This document shows, piece by piece, positions 44,196 through 56,338 of a stretch of 64,000 nt of DNA (positions are counted from its first letter, which is position 1; each line of letters starts with the position of its first letter). The stretch comes from Diplonema japonicum (Eukaryota; Euglenozoa; Diplonemea; Diplonemida; Diplonemidae). The DNA lies in NCBI GenBank assembly GCA_964019335.1, contig OZ025660.1:62001-126000 (forward strand), read 5' to 3'. The position numbers and the translations under genes are program-made. The notes beneath the pieces were generated by a model, which saw only the letters and a list, made by a program, of their open reading frames with translations, had not been told where the DNA came from and searched no databases.

Positions 44196-45204
44196 TTATA
44201 ATCCCTCCCCGACATTCTTGCTCAACGGGTCCACGACCTGTGCTTTCATTGGGGTGCCGTCTTGGTTTAGGATAATTGGGGTGTTGCCCTGCTTGCCGAT
44301 GATGACAATCTTCGGGTTGCAGCTCTCTGCAAGTGCCTTCGTCGTCTCGATGCCCTTCCACCTTAAGAGCTTCTCGTTCACACCTTTGGAAACTATGCTC
44401 TGAAACTGGGCAATGCCTGTGGCAAGGATTACCTTCTGCTCAGCGAGGAGCTTCTCCTTCTCAAGCACATAGCGCATCTGCTCTGCTTGCTGCTCTATCG
44501 CCATCCTGCAATTGAAAAGTAAAAACATCTTTTTTTCCCACAACCATACTTCTTCTCAATGGCGTACTCTATTGCGTGCGGCAGCATCAGCTTGTTGATG
44601 AGAGCCATCTCAACGATGATGCCACGCTCCTTCACAAGCTTGTCGATGCCTGACTTGAGGTCGCGCGTCATAGTCGTCCTGGCTTCTGCACTGTAAAGTG
44701 CTTGTGAGGAGTGTGCAGAGGTGACAGAGCGGATGACAGACTGGAACTCTGGCAGCAGCACCTGGAGTAGGTTAGACAAAAACGGGAAGAATACCTTGTT
44801 GTCGAAGTCAAGGCCAACGTTCTTATACATTTCAACAGCTTTGGCTGGGTCCAGCCTATTGATGCAAGAGGCCTCCAGGTGCACATTGACACCCTCCTGT
44901 GTGGGGACGTTGTCAGCAAAGTGCAGAACCTTCAATCTTGTGTTCATATAGTGAACTGTAGAGATGAAAGGTGTCACCAAGTGCCAGCCGTTCTGAAGCG
45001 GCTCGTTTTGTACGCTGTGACAGTGACGGTGAAGAATGTGCCATACCTGCCCAGCACGCTCACGACACCCAGTGAGCCGACAGGCACCACCGTGAAGCTG
45101 AACAGCAACAGCACTATAAGGATAAAACATGCTGCAAAGCAGAAGGCCATGGAGGACACGACTGATTCGGAATCATCACCTCCACCAAGCCTATGGCCAC
45201 GCAT
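44196..45204 (-). CDS. SPFH/prohibitin-like membrane protein, copy 2
   Basis: Four exons, 299 residues. Introns: 45015-45046, 44762-44794 and 44506-44549 (32, 33 and 44 nt). It has the same plan as the copy at 40969-41835: TM helix (FCFAACFILIVLLLFSFTVVPVG), NVPTQEGVNVHLEASC, IRSVTSAHSSQALYSA, GIIVEMALINKLMLP and coiled coil (EQQAEQMRYVLEKEKLLAEQ). Intron positions differ between the copies, so the duplication is not recent. The longer frame has ATGs at 45288 and 45216, but these overlap or crowd the upstream small gene. A CCAG acceptor lies directly before GGGAA-ATG 45204, which I prefer. Confidence 0.82.
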
Positions 45205-45250
45205 TTCCCCTGGCATGAGTCGTGTTTCGGAGAAAGGGGGTATAATTAAA

Positions 45251-45454
45251 CTACTTTCTAATCTCCGTTGAACTGATATCGTACACATTCCGTGTGTTCT
45301 CTATCATCTTCGGCCGCTCTGGCTGCTTTCGCTTCCACCTCCTCTCGCGCTGCTTCACCTCGCCCTTCCAGTGCTCTTGCGACATTTTGTACAACAGCGT
45401 CGTCTCTCTTATCTGCTTCACATACTTGCTCAGTAGCCCGATGTTGCGCTGCAT
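45251..45454 (-). CDS. 67-residue basic protein, unknown
   Basis: MQRNIGLLSKYVKQIRETTL..., rich in Lys, Arg and Glu, helical. An acceptor-like GTGATTTTTAGCTCCTTACAG lies five nt before the ATG, and the next gene begins about 45 nt after its stop, which together favour a real small gene. No membrane segment, no family recognised. It might be a small mitochondrial or ribosomal component, but nothing shows this. Confidence 0.45.
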   Translation of the reverse strand: MQRNIGLLSKYVKQIRETTLLYKMSQEHWKGEVKQRERRWKRKQPERPKMIENTRNVYDISSTEIRK

Positions 45455-45657
45455 GCCTGCTGTAAGGAGCTAAAAATCACGACGGTGAAGAATTGCAAGA
45501 AAACGGAATAAAAAAAAAAGAAGAAATAAATGCGGTTCTAAGGGGAAAAGGGGTCATTAACAAGCCGGAGGGAAAATATAAAGATAAAAAGATAAAATGC
45601 TGGGATAAAAAACTCTTTTTTATTTCAGAATAGAACTTCAGATAGGTGCCTAAGTAG

Positions 45658-45681
45658 CACCACCACCACCACCACCACCAC
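45658..45681. repeat. (CAC)8 microsatellite
   Basis: Eight CAC units in the gap just after the stop codon of the RPA3-like gene (GTG repeats on its strand, in the 3' UTR). Confidence 0.9.
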
Positions 45682-45708
45682 TATGGGATAAGAGATGAGC
45701 GTTGGACT

Positions 45709-46127
45709 CTAGCCGTGGATGGGGTTGCCGAAAAGCTCGGGGTACCTACGGTTGATGGCAATCTGTGGGGGTGAAAAGCTGCGAGAACAGTGCATACCGT
45801 TTCCTTGAGAGCGTCAATCAGCTGTGTGTTCATGTCGGTGACATAGCACGAGAAGCCGTCACATATGATGGTAGCAAGGCAAGCAGACCCAGCATGACCA
45901 GGATGCAGTGTGCCTGAGAAGAGCATGTGATGCGAAGCAGAAAAGCCAGGGCTGAGCCTGACCTCAAACAACTTATGGTCAGAGTCCTCCGCTTGAACAA
46001 CATTGCTGACCGCATCGTGCGCGATCACAGTACCGGCTATGCACACACGCTTCCCGCTTAGCTCTGGCTTGATCAGGTCGGTCCCCGTGATGAAGGGCAC
46101 AACTTCGTTGGCGTCATGGATCGACAT
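45709..46127 (-). CDS. RPA3-like OB-fold protein (replication protein A small subunit)
   Basis: Two exons (intron 45763-45797, 35 nt) encode 127 residues, the size of RPA3/RPA14. One OB-fold fills the protein: SGKRVCIAGTVIAHDAV (strands 1-2), KLFEVRLSPGF (strand 3) and CLATIICDGFSCYVTD (strands 4-5). The C-terminal helix ends, after splicing, in LKETIAINRRYPELFGNP, which matches the RPA3 pattern of a helix then a Phe/Tyr-Pro motif. RPA3 completes the single-strand DNA-binding trimer needed for replication and repair. Similarity is by pattern, so another small OB-fold protein is possible. Start ATG 46127 (MSIHDANEV). Confidence 0.6.
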
Positions 46128-46207
46128 GCTCAGCTTTTTTAACCTGCAGGCTTGAACCTTGATGGGGTGGCTAACGAACAACGAGAAAAAAAAATCAAAT
46201 CAGAGGC

Positions 46208-49200
46208 TTACCAAAACACAAAGGCCGCCACGGAAATGGCAGCACATAAGAATACTAAATCGGAGCTCCCAATAGCAACAGCTTGGGATACAGGCGACCC
46301 GGGGTCGTTGTAGGTGCCACCTGTGAGGTAGTAGCCTGGGGGATACGGGCGAGGGGTCGCTGGTGGCGCGTACTCAGCGCCCCTCGTTATGGCATAGGTG
46401 CGAGAAATCAGTGATTCGCCTGTCACAAACCTTCAAAAACAACAAGTGCATACCGTCTTGGACCGCCGCGTTGATTGCAGAGACCACCTCGTCAGGTGTC
46501 TGCGCAGCAACGGTGAAGTGCACGATGAGTGCTGTGTCGCTGCTTTGCTGAAGAGGCGCAGCTGCGCCTCTTTCATGGCACGTGACTTCACCGCCAACGT
46601 CTTCGCACAGCTGCGTGACGTGTATCATGCCCGCCTCGACACCTGTCGTCGCTGACACGATGGAGACAAACACGACACTGTCAAACTGCGCCAGCGGCAG
46701 CACCATTGTGATCCGCAGGGAGATGACCAGAAAGGGAAGCAACGAGAGTGTGCTTGTCGCCCCGTCGGAGACGTTCACCTGCACCCTGAAGCCACCGACG
46801 ACGAGCTCGATGCTCGGCTCTACATAGCTTTCAAGCAGAATACTGAACTCCATCAACCCCGCCACAGCGATAGCGCTGAGGTTTCCAGATAACACCGCAG
46901 CTGCACTGATGTTGAACTTATTAAAGTAGTCGCCTGTGTGTCGTGTTGCATCCTTGGTAATCGTCTCCATCATTATAACTGTTTCTTGTCCCACAATCAG
47001 CATGGTGTCTCCCACTAGCCTTACACCGGTTACCCTCGTCCATGTTATGCTGCCCTCGTACCGTGTCAAGCCGTCGCAGACCAGTGTGTACTGCGTGCTA
47101 TTGGGGTCCGAACCTGCCCATGACATTGCCAAACGGGCCTCCCCCCCTTTCATAACGGTCCCCCAAGTGTTCCCGTACCACTGCCCGCGGGGCACGAACC
47201 CAAGTACACCCGAGAAGTCTTGCTTCTTGTTCCCGTAGTTATCTACAGCAGCAGCTATCACCAAAACCAAGTTTTCATCACCTTCCACACCCAAGGCGTT
47301 CAGGGGTTGTAGTCTCGAAGCCTTTATATTCACGTTAAACTCATTAGACACTTGAACAAGGCTGCCAAAGCTCACTTCTGCCCTGCACCCTGTCTGCGGT
47401 GTTGTGAATAGAAAACTGAAGTTCGAGTACTCTCCCACTGCGGTGGCTAGTGCGGTTGATGTTGAATCACAGGCGACTGACATGGTCAATGTTATGCCAC
47501 CTACGATAGGTATGCCGTCCGCATCAAGGGCAGCAGCTGATACGTTTAGCGCAACCCCAGTGTACCCATCGGCCACATGAGGCAATACCAGAGATGATAC
47601 CTCTTGCACCTGAACAAGCAAAGTGCTGACTGCACTGTCTAAAGTGCTGTTGTACACAAGAGTGCAAGCGCCGTACTTAACAAATAGCAAGCTAACTTCT
47701 GCTACCCCGACACCTGTGATCCTTCTGGAAATATTACCAGCAAGGAATCCTTCCGTGGCTGACACCAACTGAGCTTCGAAAGGTGTGTTGTAGGCAATGT
47801 GGCCGGACTCATCAACAGCTGTGAAGCGGAGAACCTCTGGGACCCCAGACACGGGACCGCCAATCGAGGCTGCCACACGCACACCATGTGTTCGGAACAC
47901 TGTTACTGTATGGTTACCGCTGCTGCTTTCATCTGACTCAGCCCACACTTCGCAAGTGCCGACATCGGAGGTGTCAGGCAACTCTAGTGCTATGCTCGTT
48001 CGTGTATCACCCGTTACGAGTATGCTGCCGCAAACGCAAAGACACGAGGATCTGAGATGCACCTCTGACGACACTCTTTCGCTGAAAGCAACATGAATTG
48101 TGATGTTGTTAAGCTCAGCTACTACGTAAAGGTCAACAGTGATCGACAACTGTGGTCGTTGCTGCGGCGCTACAGATACTCGTATGCCCCCCCTCAAGCT
48201 ACTCCGATATAGACCCACACCCAGGACACTATCAGGAGAACCTACCTTCAAAGAACCTACCACCACTGCGCTGCCGTTGGTCATCACTGCCGCGGTGGTC
48301 TCGAACCCTTGTGCATTGCCATCAACGTCAAATAGCAGCACCCCACCTGCACTGGTGTCCACCCAGCCTAGGTCATCGAGTGCTGTAATGACCAAATGGA
48401 CAGTATCCGTGATGCTGACATTTGTCGTGTTTGAGGTGATGTGAAAGTAGGTAGCAACTGCATAGATAGGGAAGGACACACGTGTCTCGGTCTCCTTTGC
48501 TAACCACAAAGAACACGTAACACACGGGTATGGCAGAGAGAGTAATAGAAAAACAGATCCCTGGTCATAGAAGGTCTTAATAACCTGGACCACACCCATT
48601 GCATCAGTACGCAGGGACACGCTACCGCCGCTGCTGCTGTACGATCTGTCACCGCTTGCATCGACGTGCCACAAGACTACTTCAAAGGGGACACCTCTGC
48701 GGACTTCAGAAGGGGCCGAGTGGAAAACAGCACCAGTTGGTTCACCAATAATGCTGAATGCGGTACCAAAAGAGTTTTCAAGATAGAATGATGAGGAAGG
48801 TAGCACAGTCAACATGATCTTGCATTCAATGCATGCCCTGCTGAAACGGAGCAGCACCTTTGTAGTATCGTTTACAACTATGCTGCTTGGTGTAATAACC
48901 CCGCCTGATTGAACCCAATACGCATCTGGTCTGTCCATGCGCGCATTGACGATGCGTACTTCAAAAGATGCCTCTCCTGCAGGATAGAAGATAGGGACGT
49001 CACCGTGCTGGAAGCTGGCAGGGCGTAGCACCACTGGTATTGACTCGTCCAGCCTGAAAGTGGCTTTGCTTGGCCGCTCGACAACAACAACAGTGGAAGG
49101 GCCACCTGGCTTGATGGTGATCGGGAGATCGGTGGTAGTGAACCGCTCAGGGAGGCCACAGTTATCGAAGCTGCACGAACCCAAAAAAGTGTACCTGATA

Positions 49201-52200
49201 CGACACTTCTCACAAGGCCCTTTGACACGGCCCCACAACGTGACATTGCCATTATGCATGAGACCTGACGGCCCCGTGTACCATTCTCCCGAACCACACC
49301 CCGACCCAGGAACTAGTAACTCAGATGTAACTGTCCCTGTCACACCCAAGACAGGATACCCCCACTCGTCAATCACCTGGACTGTGACAGGGAACACCGT
49401 GCCGGGAAGCATCTCAGTGATGTTGTAGTCTGAAACCCCACGCACAAGATGTCCCTTCCCGTCGTAGATGGGCTCCTCTCGATTCAATTCCTGGTTGGTA
49501 CTAAGCGTAACCAACCTAGAGGCTTGCGTCGGCTGCCTCCAATAAGTCGCGTCTTGGAAAGTAAAACTGGTTAGCGGGACGCCAGCAGAAGTTAAGGTTT
49601 CCGAGGTTAACTTTATGTAACCCCACATGTCACGTCGCGACGCCGAGTCACTGACGGAGGCTGGGTTCAGACCGGCAAGCTGCAGCTTCACGCCGCCTCG
49701 TAAGTTGCGTGCAATATCCTCAACCCGCTGGGCTATGTCAGAATTGCCCAGAGCACTGCTGCTAACGACCTCGCTGCCGCTGTTCTGGCAAGGTGTGGAG
49801 GGGTGGCATGCCCATTTCTGCACACCAACCCCTCTGTCTTTGCGCAAGGAGAGCTGGAACTCAATGCCAAAGTCAATGACCCCATCAGCATCAACCGCAT
49901 AAATCTCAATCACAGGTAGCCATGGAGACACCACAGGATACGCACGAAGTGCTGGCAGTCGGGTCGCTTCTGTGTCGTTCACAGGTATACTAGATGTCGA
50001 CAGCAGCCTCGTCGCCATCGCCAGGATCGTGAAGTACGCACGTGCCTCGACCATCACGCCTGATGAGTCTACGAACCGCACTGTGCACTTGAGGCAGGCC
50101 TTTGAGAAGGCGAACTCTAGAACCGCCTCACCTCGGACGAAGGGTGTTCCGTACTTAGTGTAATTAGGATTTACCATATTCACAGTCCCGCCTGTGCCTT
50201 CCAAAGCGGTACCTATTGAAGTACTGAGCACTGTATATACTCTCTTTGAGTCGCCGGTGTAACTAGGGTCAGTCACATTGAAGTAATCGGCTGCAACTAG
50301 TCTGAGGGTGATGGTCTCACCAGCAGTTGCAACATGCCAGTCGTCCGAAACGCTCCCTTTGCTTGTGGCCGCAGATGTTAGCATATATTTCGTAGCAGCA
50401 GGAGATGAAGCTGTAACAAAGCTGCCCGTATTGCATGTGGCCGTGCGATTTTCATATGTCCACGGCAAGCCTTCCATGCGCTCGACGCGTGCTTCTACGA
50501 CACAAGGGTTGCAGTCCTCTAATATCTGTACTGTGAAGGTAGCCTTCCCGAGGTTGAGATGCACGGCAGGCGGTGAAAAGACGAGCCCTGCTCCCCTCAG
50601 CAATTTCACATATACCGGCAGAGACGAGCTTGTGCCACTGCCATCAGCAGCTTCAGTGGCAACAGTCAGCTCGAATGGAGTTCCGGTCGACATTACTAAC
50701 TGTGCGGGATTGGGGGTGCTGCTGCATGTGAGGTGGTGGGTAGCGTCCATTGATTGAATGTCGCGAAATTCATACGAGCCGCTCCATGTGTTGGTGAAAA
50801 TAATGTCGCAGCTCCCACAAGACCCCGTTAAGTATAGCGCAGCGACTGTTGCCTTCCCTGCAGCAAAGGGACTCTCAGTGGCACCGTAAAGCTTTGCTGA
50901 GCAGCAGTCCAACACCGACGCATGCAGGGTGCCGTAGTTGTACTCGTCGATCTCGTCATTCACATCAACTGCCAAAAGAGTCCACGCGCCCAGAGACCTG
51001 CCCACATCAGCAGCCACTGGGCTAGGGGGCGAGTGCTGTGCTTTCATGCTTAAAGCAGGCAATCGTACAGAACTGCTTACACTACAATACAGCCCTGCAA
51101 GCGTAAACACTATAGTGCATGGCTTGGCAACAGGACATTTCCTGACCGGCATGACAGTAGCAATGTACTCCCTCATCGGCACAGAGCCAACAACGGTGCG
51201 CATAGCAAACTGCACCAAGTGCACATTAGGGGTGCTGTTACTACTCAACGCGACCCTGTCAGTAGGGTCCAGCTCCTGGTCGGAAACAAGGCCAGCGTGG
51301 TTGACGAGGTGCAGTGTAATGTTGTAGAGCTCACCACCATGCAGAGGGTATCCTACAGCAGCGTGCACGTGTTGCGCATCGTACGCAGTAGACTCCCAGC
51401 GCCCTACACGTGAATGAGGTGCAACGCTGTGCACCACCATGCGCTCAGGTACAATGGGAAGGACTGTAATAAGCAGCTCAGATATCTCCGCACCATATAA
51501 ATCAACCACAACAGTAACGGTGCTGCTTCTGCGCAGTGTACTCAGTACCAACACCTCCATGTCTAGCATGCCCGCTGTCGACATCTCGGTAAAATAGCTG
51601 CCCGAACTGATATCCCTGTCCACACACCCACGCGTGCACGTGACCTCTACACTGTTAGCACTGCTGAAGGTTACCTTTACCCGCTTTCCCTGAACTTGCA
51701 GCGTCCTGCTACCATGCTCATTGCCGAAGTAGCCGTGAATAGGGACGTGCGACCCACTGTAGACAGACTTCCATGGGGCGCCTTGCACAATGGGCAAGGA
51801 TGGTACCGGGATAAATATTCTGGGGGAAGATATTCTAGTCGTAACAAACTTCGAAGCCGTGCGCGAAGGCCAGTCCACGTTCCACCCCGTGTAAGCTTGC
51901 ACAGCTTCAACACCTATCCCAAGGTAAGGACTTTCAACCTGGTAAGTGATTGAAGCTTTGCCCTCCACAATGAACACCTCGTTCTGTGGTATCCCATACT
52001 GCGCATCGGCGCATGATAAGTCGGAGCTGAGCAGGGCAGGAAGGGCGTATCGCGCCACAGCCCTCACATGATCCAGCACTCGTTTGCCCGAAGAAGAGAG
52101 GACTTCAGTGGTGATGGTGATGTAAGTACCATCTGCTACTGTCTCGTTGTAGGCATCGATTGAAGTGCTAATCGCAAGGCTCGCAGGAGTGCTGGTGTCG

Positions 52201-55200
52201 ATGCCGGGCAGCAGAGTGTTCTGTGCATGAACGGCAAACGCCGGCAGCACATACCAAACACCTGTTTTCAGCCGTGTACCCGAGGCTGCACTAGATCGCT
52301 TGTAGCACACCTGGTTCAAGCCATCAGTGAGCCAATCACCAATCTGTGGCGACTGTGCCGTCTCAATAAAGCCGCTGGACCCTGATACAACAGGGATGTC
52401 ATCGAACACGGCGTCGGCGCACCCCACAGCAGCGGTGCCGGAGGGCATGACTCGTATCACATCATTGCTTGCACTACTATCCGACCCACTAACCTTGGCT
52501 ATGATAGAAGGCTTGGCCACAGGTGGGTGTGCACTAGTCGCCCAGATGTCATTCACATGCACTTTCTTCGTGAGCGCATTCCAACTGAATGTCATAAATG
52601 AGCTGACCGTGTCAACCCGCCCCACGTTGATCCATACACCGTACTTTGCGTAGAAGAGGCACATTGTGTACCTGCCCGCTACTGCTGGGATGGCCGTGTG
52701 GACAGAAAGCAGGCTATCCGACCCAGTGACGGTGCTCCGGCACCCAGCACAGGCGTCTTCGTAGCATAAAGCGTTGCTGTCTTCGTGGATAAATTTAAAT
52801 TGTTCATCTGTAGGCACAAATCCAGTGCCCTTTACCTTAATATTGCCTTCTGAAACAGCTCCTGCCACGGCCTTGGATACATCTGAAGCATTCAGTCCCC
52901 CATCTGCAAACGTGGCTTGCTCCACAGCAGCGAAGGTGGACAGATATTCCGTATTCCTGTGCAGAACCTTGATCTCTGTCCAAGGTCTAGAGTCAGTCTT
53001 GTAGCAGACCTTCCAAGTGCCTTGCACATTGGGAAGGCTCACCACCCAGTCTGACCATGGCCTGTCGTTGAATGCTCCTGGACCAAGGTGCAAGGCAAAT
53101 CGCTGCCTGTTGGTACTGTCACAGAATCCGGTGCTCGCAACGATAGCAGCCTTGTCCGAGTAGGAGAACACAACAGCGGCTGTGAGCCACGCCCTCATGA
53201 ACCTGATGGTTATGACACTGCTGGCAGGATACGCACCATCACCCTCGATTATTGTGTACGCCACTCCAGAGGAGACTGCTAGCAGGTCACCGCTTGCGCC
53301 AAGGGACAATTCGTTCCAGTTTCCACTGAAACGGTAGCAAGCCACAAGATGCACTGGATCCCGAGTGTCGTACACCGGTATTTGGACATCCTGTTCATTC
53401 CGACCATTTACAACAGTAAAGGAAGACACCAGTGTTTCCTGCACAGCTGAGGCTGCACACCCCAAGCCATCTGCTTGATACGCACAAAGCTTGAACTGGT
53501 CATTGCTACTAATCGAAGAGCCAGATATGACAATCTTAGAGCGCGTGCCCCCGTTAGTACTTGACAAGGTTAAGTTCAGACGTGCTTTAGGAGTCGGAAC
53601 AAAATAAAGAGCAGAGGACAGAGGAACCTGAAACACGTTTTTTGTATCGAATGGAAAGAAGCACAGCTGGTACGACATCTCGTCATCTCCATCCAGTAAA
53701 GGTGGAACAACGAATGACACCTGTGCTTCGCTGACGGGGTCGTCCCAGATGTAGTTGGGGTACGTGAGGGAGAGGATGGTGATTGAGTGTGTCGGGCTGT
53801 GGCTCCAGCAACCTGTTGTGTTGCTGGAGATGCTGATCATATCGAAGGGATGGAAGGCATAAACGGTTGCTGAGAGGGTCACTGTTGCTGCAGAGTACTC
53901 GGTTGCGTCGGACAGCTGTGCCGTCAGGCCAAAGGGACGTGCCGTGCGCAGCTGCTTTGGATACTCCTGCACGTGTGCAACTCGGTTCGGGGGGGAGCCC
54001 ACTATGTAATAAACGTTTGATTTATAGTCAGGGTTCTGGATAGACTCCCAGTTCCTAGTGCCAAGCTTAACGCACACCAGCCACCCCTCAACAGTAGGGT
54101 CGACAGGTGTCTCCCAGTATGGCAGCAGCACCCACACTTCCACGCTCTGCAGGTGCCCGCTCCTTTCGTTGAAGGTGCGGACATCCCATGTTTCAGTGTT
54201 GCTTGCTGCTATTTCTTGCAAGCAATTTCCCCCAGCCTTGACAAGCTTTACTGCCATAGCATTGTCCACCACATCACTTGACGGTTCGCTGTAGAACGTG
54301 TTAGCGACGGCATTGATGCTTGCAGCACCAGATGTGTCCAGTATGGTCAGCGGTGCCCATGTCCCTGCACGCGTGTCATTCACTGCATATGTCAGGTTTG
54401 TGGTGCTAGGCACAGGGTACAGAATCCCTTCAAGGACGCGCCATGAATCCCCCGCTCTACGGTAGCAAATCTTCGACGCTTCAGTGGGCATTGTGATGAA
54501 GCCGTAGGTGAAATTGCCTCGTGCGTCGCCATACCAAGGACTTGTGCTCTGGCGTGGATTGGTGCCGAGGTCATATGACCCTAGTGTTGATGCAACCTCA
54601 GCCCAGCACCCCAACGGGGGGTAGTAGTACGTGCTCTCCGTGCTGTACGTGATGGTGGGGTATGTGTAGAAGGTGCTGAAGGGCACAACCTTGAATGCAT
54701 CGCCTCCCGTCTGCTGGTAGGTGTTCGTACTGTCAGCAATGTAAGAGTCCAGTGCCGTGCTGTCCCACACAGGAACTCTGAATTCCAAAACTCCCCAAGA
54801 CTCCATCGTGAGATCCTCAGAAGCCCATGTTACAATGTTACTCGGCTCTCGGGGATATACCATCAACGTAAGATCCGAGGTCCCATCGTTCCCAAGAACC
54901 CGCCACCCTGGTGCCTGCTCTGCAGCAGAAGTACGCATCTCTTTTCTCTCATCTCTGTTAGAATAGCATACTTTGTACGGTGTGGCTTCTGTTACCTCTG
55001 GCAGCTGCACATACAAGATAGGCTGATTTGTACCGCCGCCATAGCTGCTCTCTGTCGCAACGAGCCATGGCACTATGCTTGGAGTCCCGATGGACGCGGA
55101 CATTGTGCCCTTCACAGAGTTCTGGGTTATTGTGTAGAAAGCTGACGAGTAGATACCGCCCGTAGAGCTCACGACAGCTGTCGAGGTGCCGGGGTAGGTA

Positions 55201-56039
55201 GCAGAAGTTGTAGAGAAATAGTCATCGTCGATGCACTGCCTTGTGCTGGGCACGAGCATCACAACGTCGTACGACCATACAGAGACAGAGTGCACTGTGC
55301 CTGGTGTGAGTGCGTGGCTCCCAGTGTACGAAGTGGCGCCCCATACTGACATGGCGACGAAGTCACCGCTGTAGGCCAACCCATGAGACTTGTAGAAAAC
55401 TTCTGTTGCATTGGGGTGGTGTACATAGTACCCGTTTCGTGGGCTCTGCCAGTTGTACGTGTTGTTGCCGACTACGTCATAAACGTACCAGTCGGCACGG
55501 AACTGAACGCTTCCCCAGTCGTCCTCGCCTGTCGTGTTGAAGCGAGACCGGGACTTCCTATAGCACAACTTCCATGCAGTGTCTGGGGTTGTGAACGTGG
55601 CGTAGCCTGAGACAGACATGCCATCTGGGTCGGTGCCTGTGCTGTCGATGAGGTCGAAAGATGTCTGCAGCACGTCCGACTCCAGGTGTTCGGCGCACGA
55701 CGTGGCGGTCCCTGCCCATAGAAAGTTGTTGTTCGGATCCCTACGCCCACCGCCGACAAACCCGCGTATCATGCGCAGCCCCGCCTCACCGTATGTCAGG
55801 TTCAGCTGCTGCCACGTGTTCTCCTTCATCGTCACATTGTCTGTCGCTAAACCGCTCACCGTCAGCTCCGCACGGAAGACAAAACCAGTCGGCAAATATA
55901 CATCATCACATCCGCCGCACTTCACTTCGATGTCGTAGTACAAATCGCTCTTCTGCGGCATGTACCCACGCGCGTCGTCTTCTTGATACACCTTGCATGC
56001 ACACAGCCCGAACAGCCACACCATCACTGCTTCCCTCAT
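46208..56039 (-). CDS. Giant modular surface protein, 3,265 residues
   Basis: One exon of 9.6 kb plus a 212-nt last exon after a single 34-nt intron (46420-46453). ATG 56039 begins a signal peptide (MREAVMVWLFGLCACKV). The first 1,400 residues repeat a module ending in a YxxCY...W box (KLCYRK, KVCYSN, KICYRR, LVACYRF, WKVCYKT, YTMCLFYAKYGVWINVG, NQVCYKR; about nine copies). Residues about 1,650-2,600 repeat a CxxC strand box (SCGSCDIIF, DCNPCVVEA, ACLKCTVRF, PCEKCRIRY, ACIECKIML, PCVTCSLWL). The last third has Ig-like beta repeats. The end, AIGSSDLVFLCAAISVAAFVFW, fits a GPI-anchor signal or a terminal TM helix. A large glycosylated adhesin or coat protein by architecture; ligand unknown. Confidence 0.8.
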
Positions 56040-56338
56040 CTGATATGAGCCACATCCTGTGTTACGGTAGAGAGACGAAGGGGCGGGGATGAGATGATCA
56101 TAATAACAATGCAAAGGATTAAGAGAGGGGAATACGGGTACGGGTGGTGTGCGTAGTCTTTGGAACATATTCTAAGGGATGAGAGTTGACAAAAAAACAC
56201 AGAAAGTGGAAAAAAGGGGGAGGTGGTATAAGTGAGGAGTGTCACCGCGGGTAGCACAGTAGCTGGTCTATCTTATCAAACATCTCTACAGGGACGCGGC
56301 TGCTGCGCAGACGGTATCTAGGCGACGAAGGGAGGGAA

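Noticed and set aside
45205-45288. Start of SPFH copy 2 at ATG 45288
   Set aside because: It would overlap the small upstream gene; an acceptor AG lies directly before ATG 45204 and the membrane helix is unaffected.
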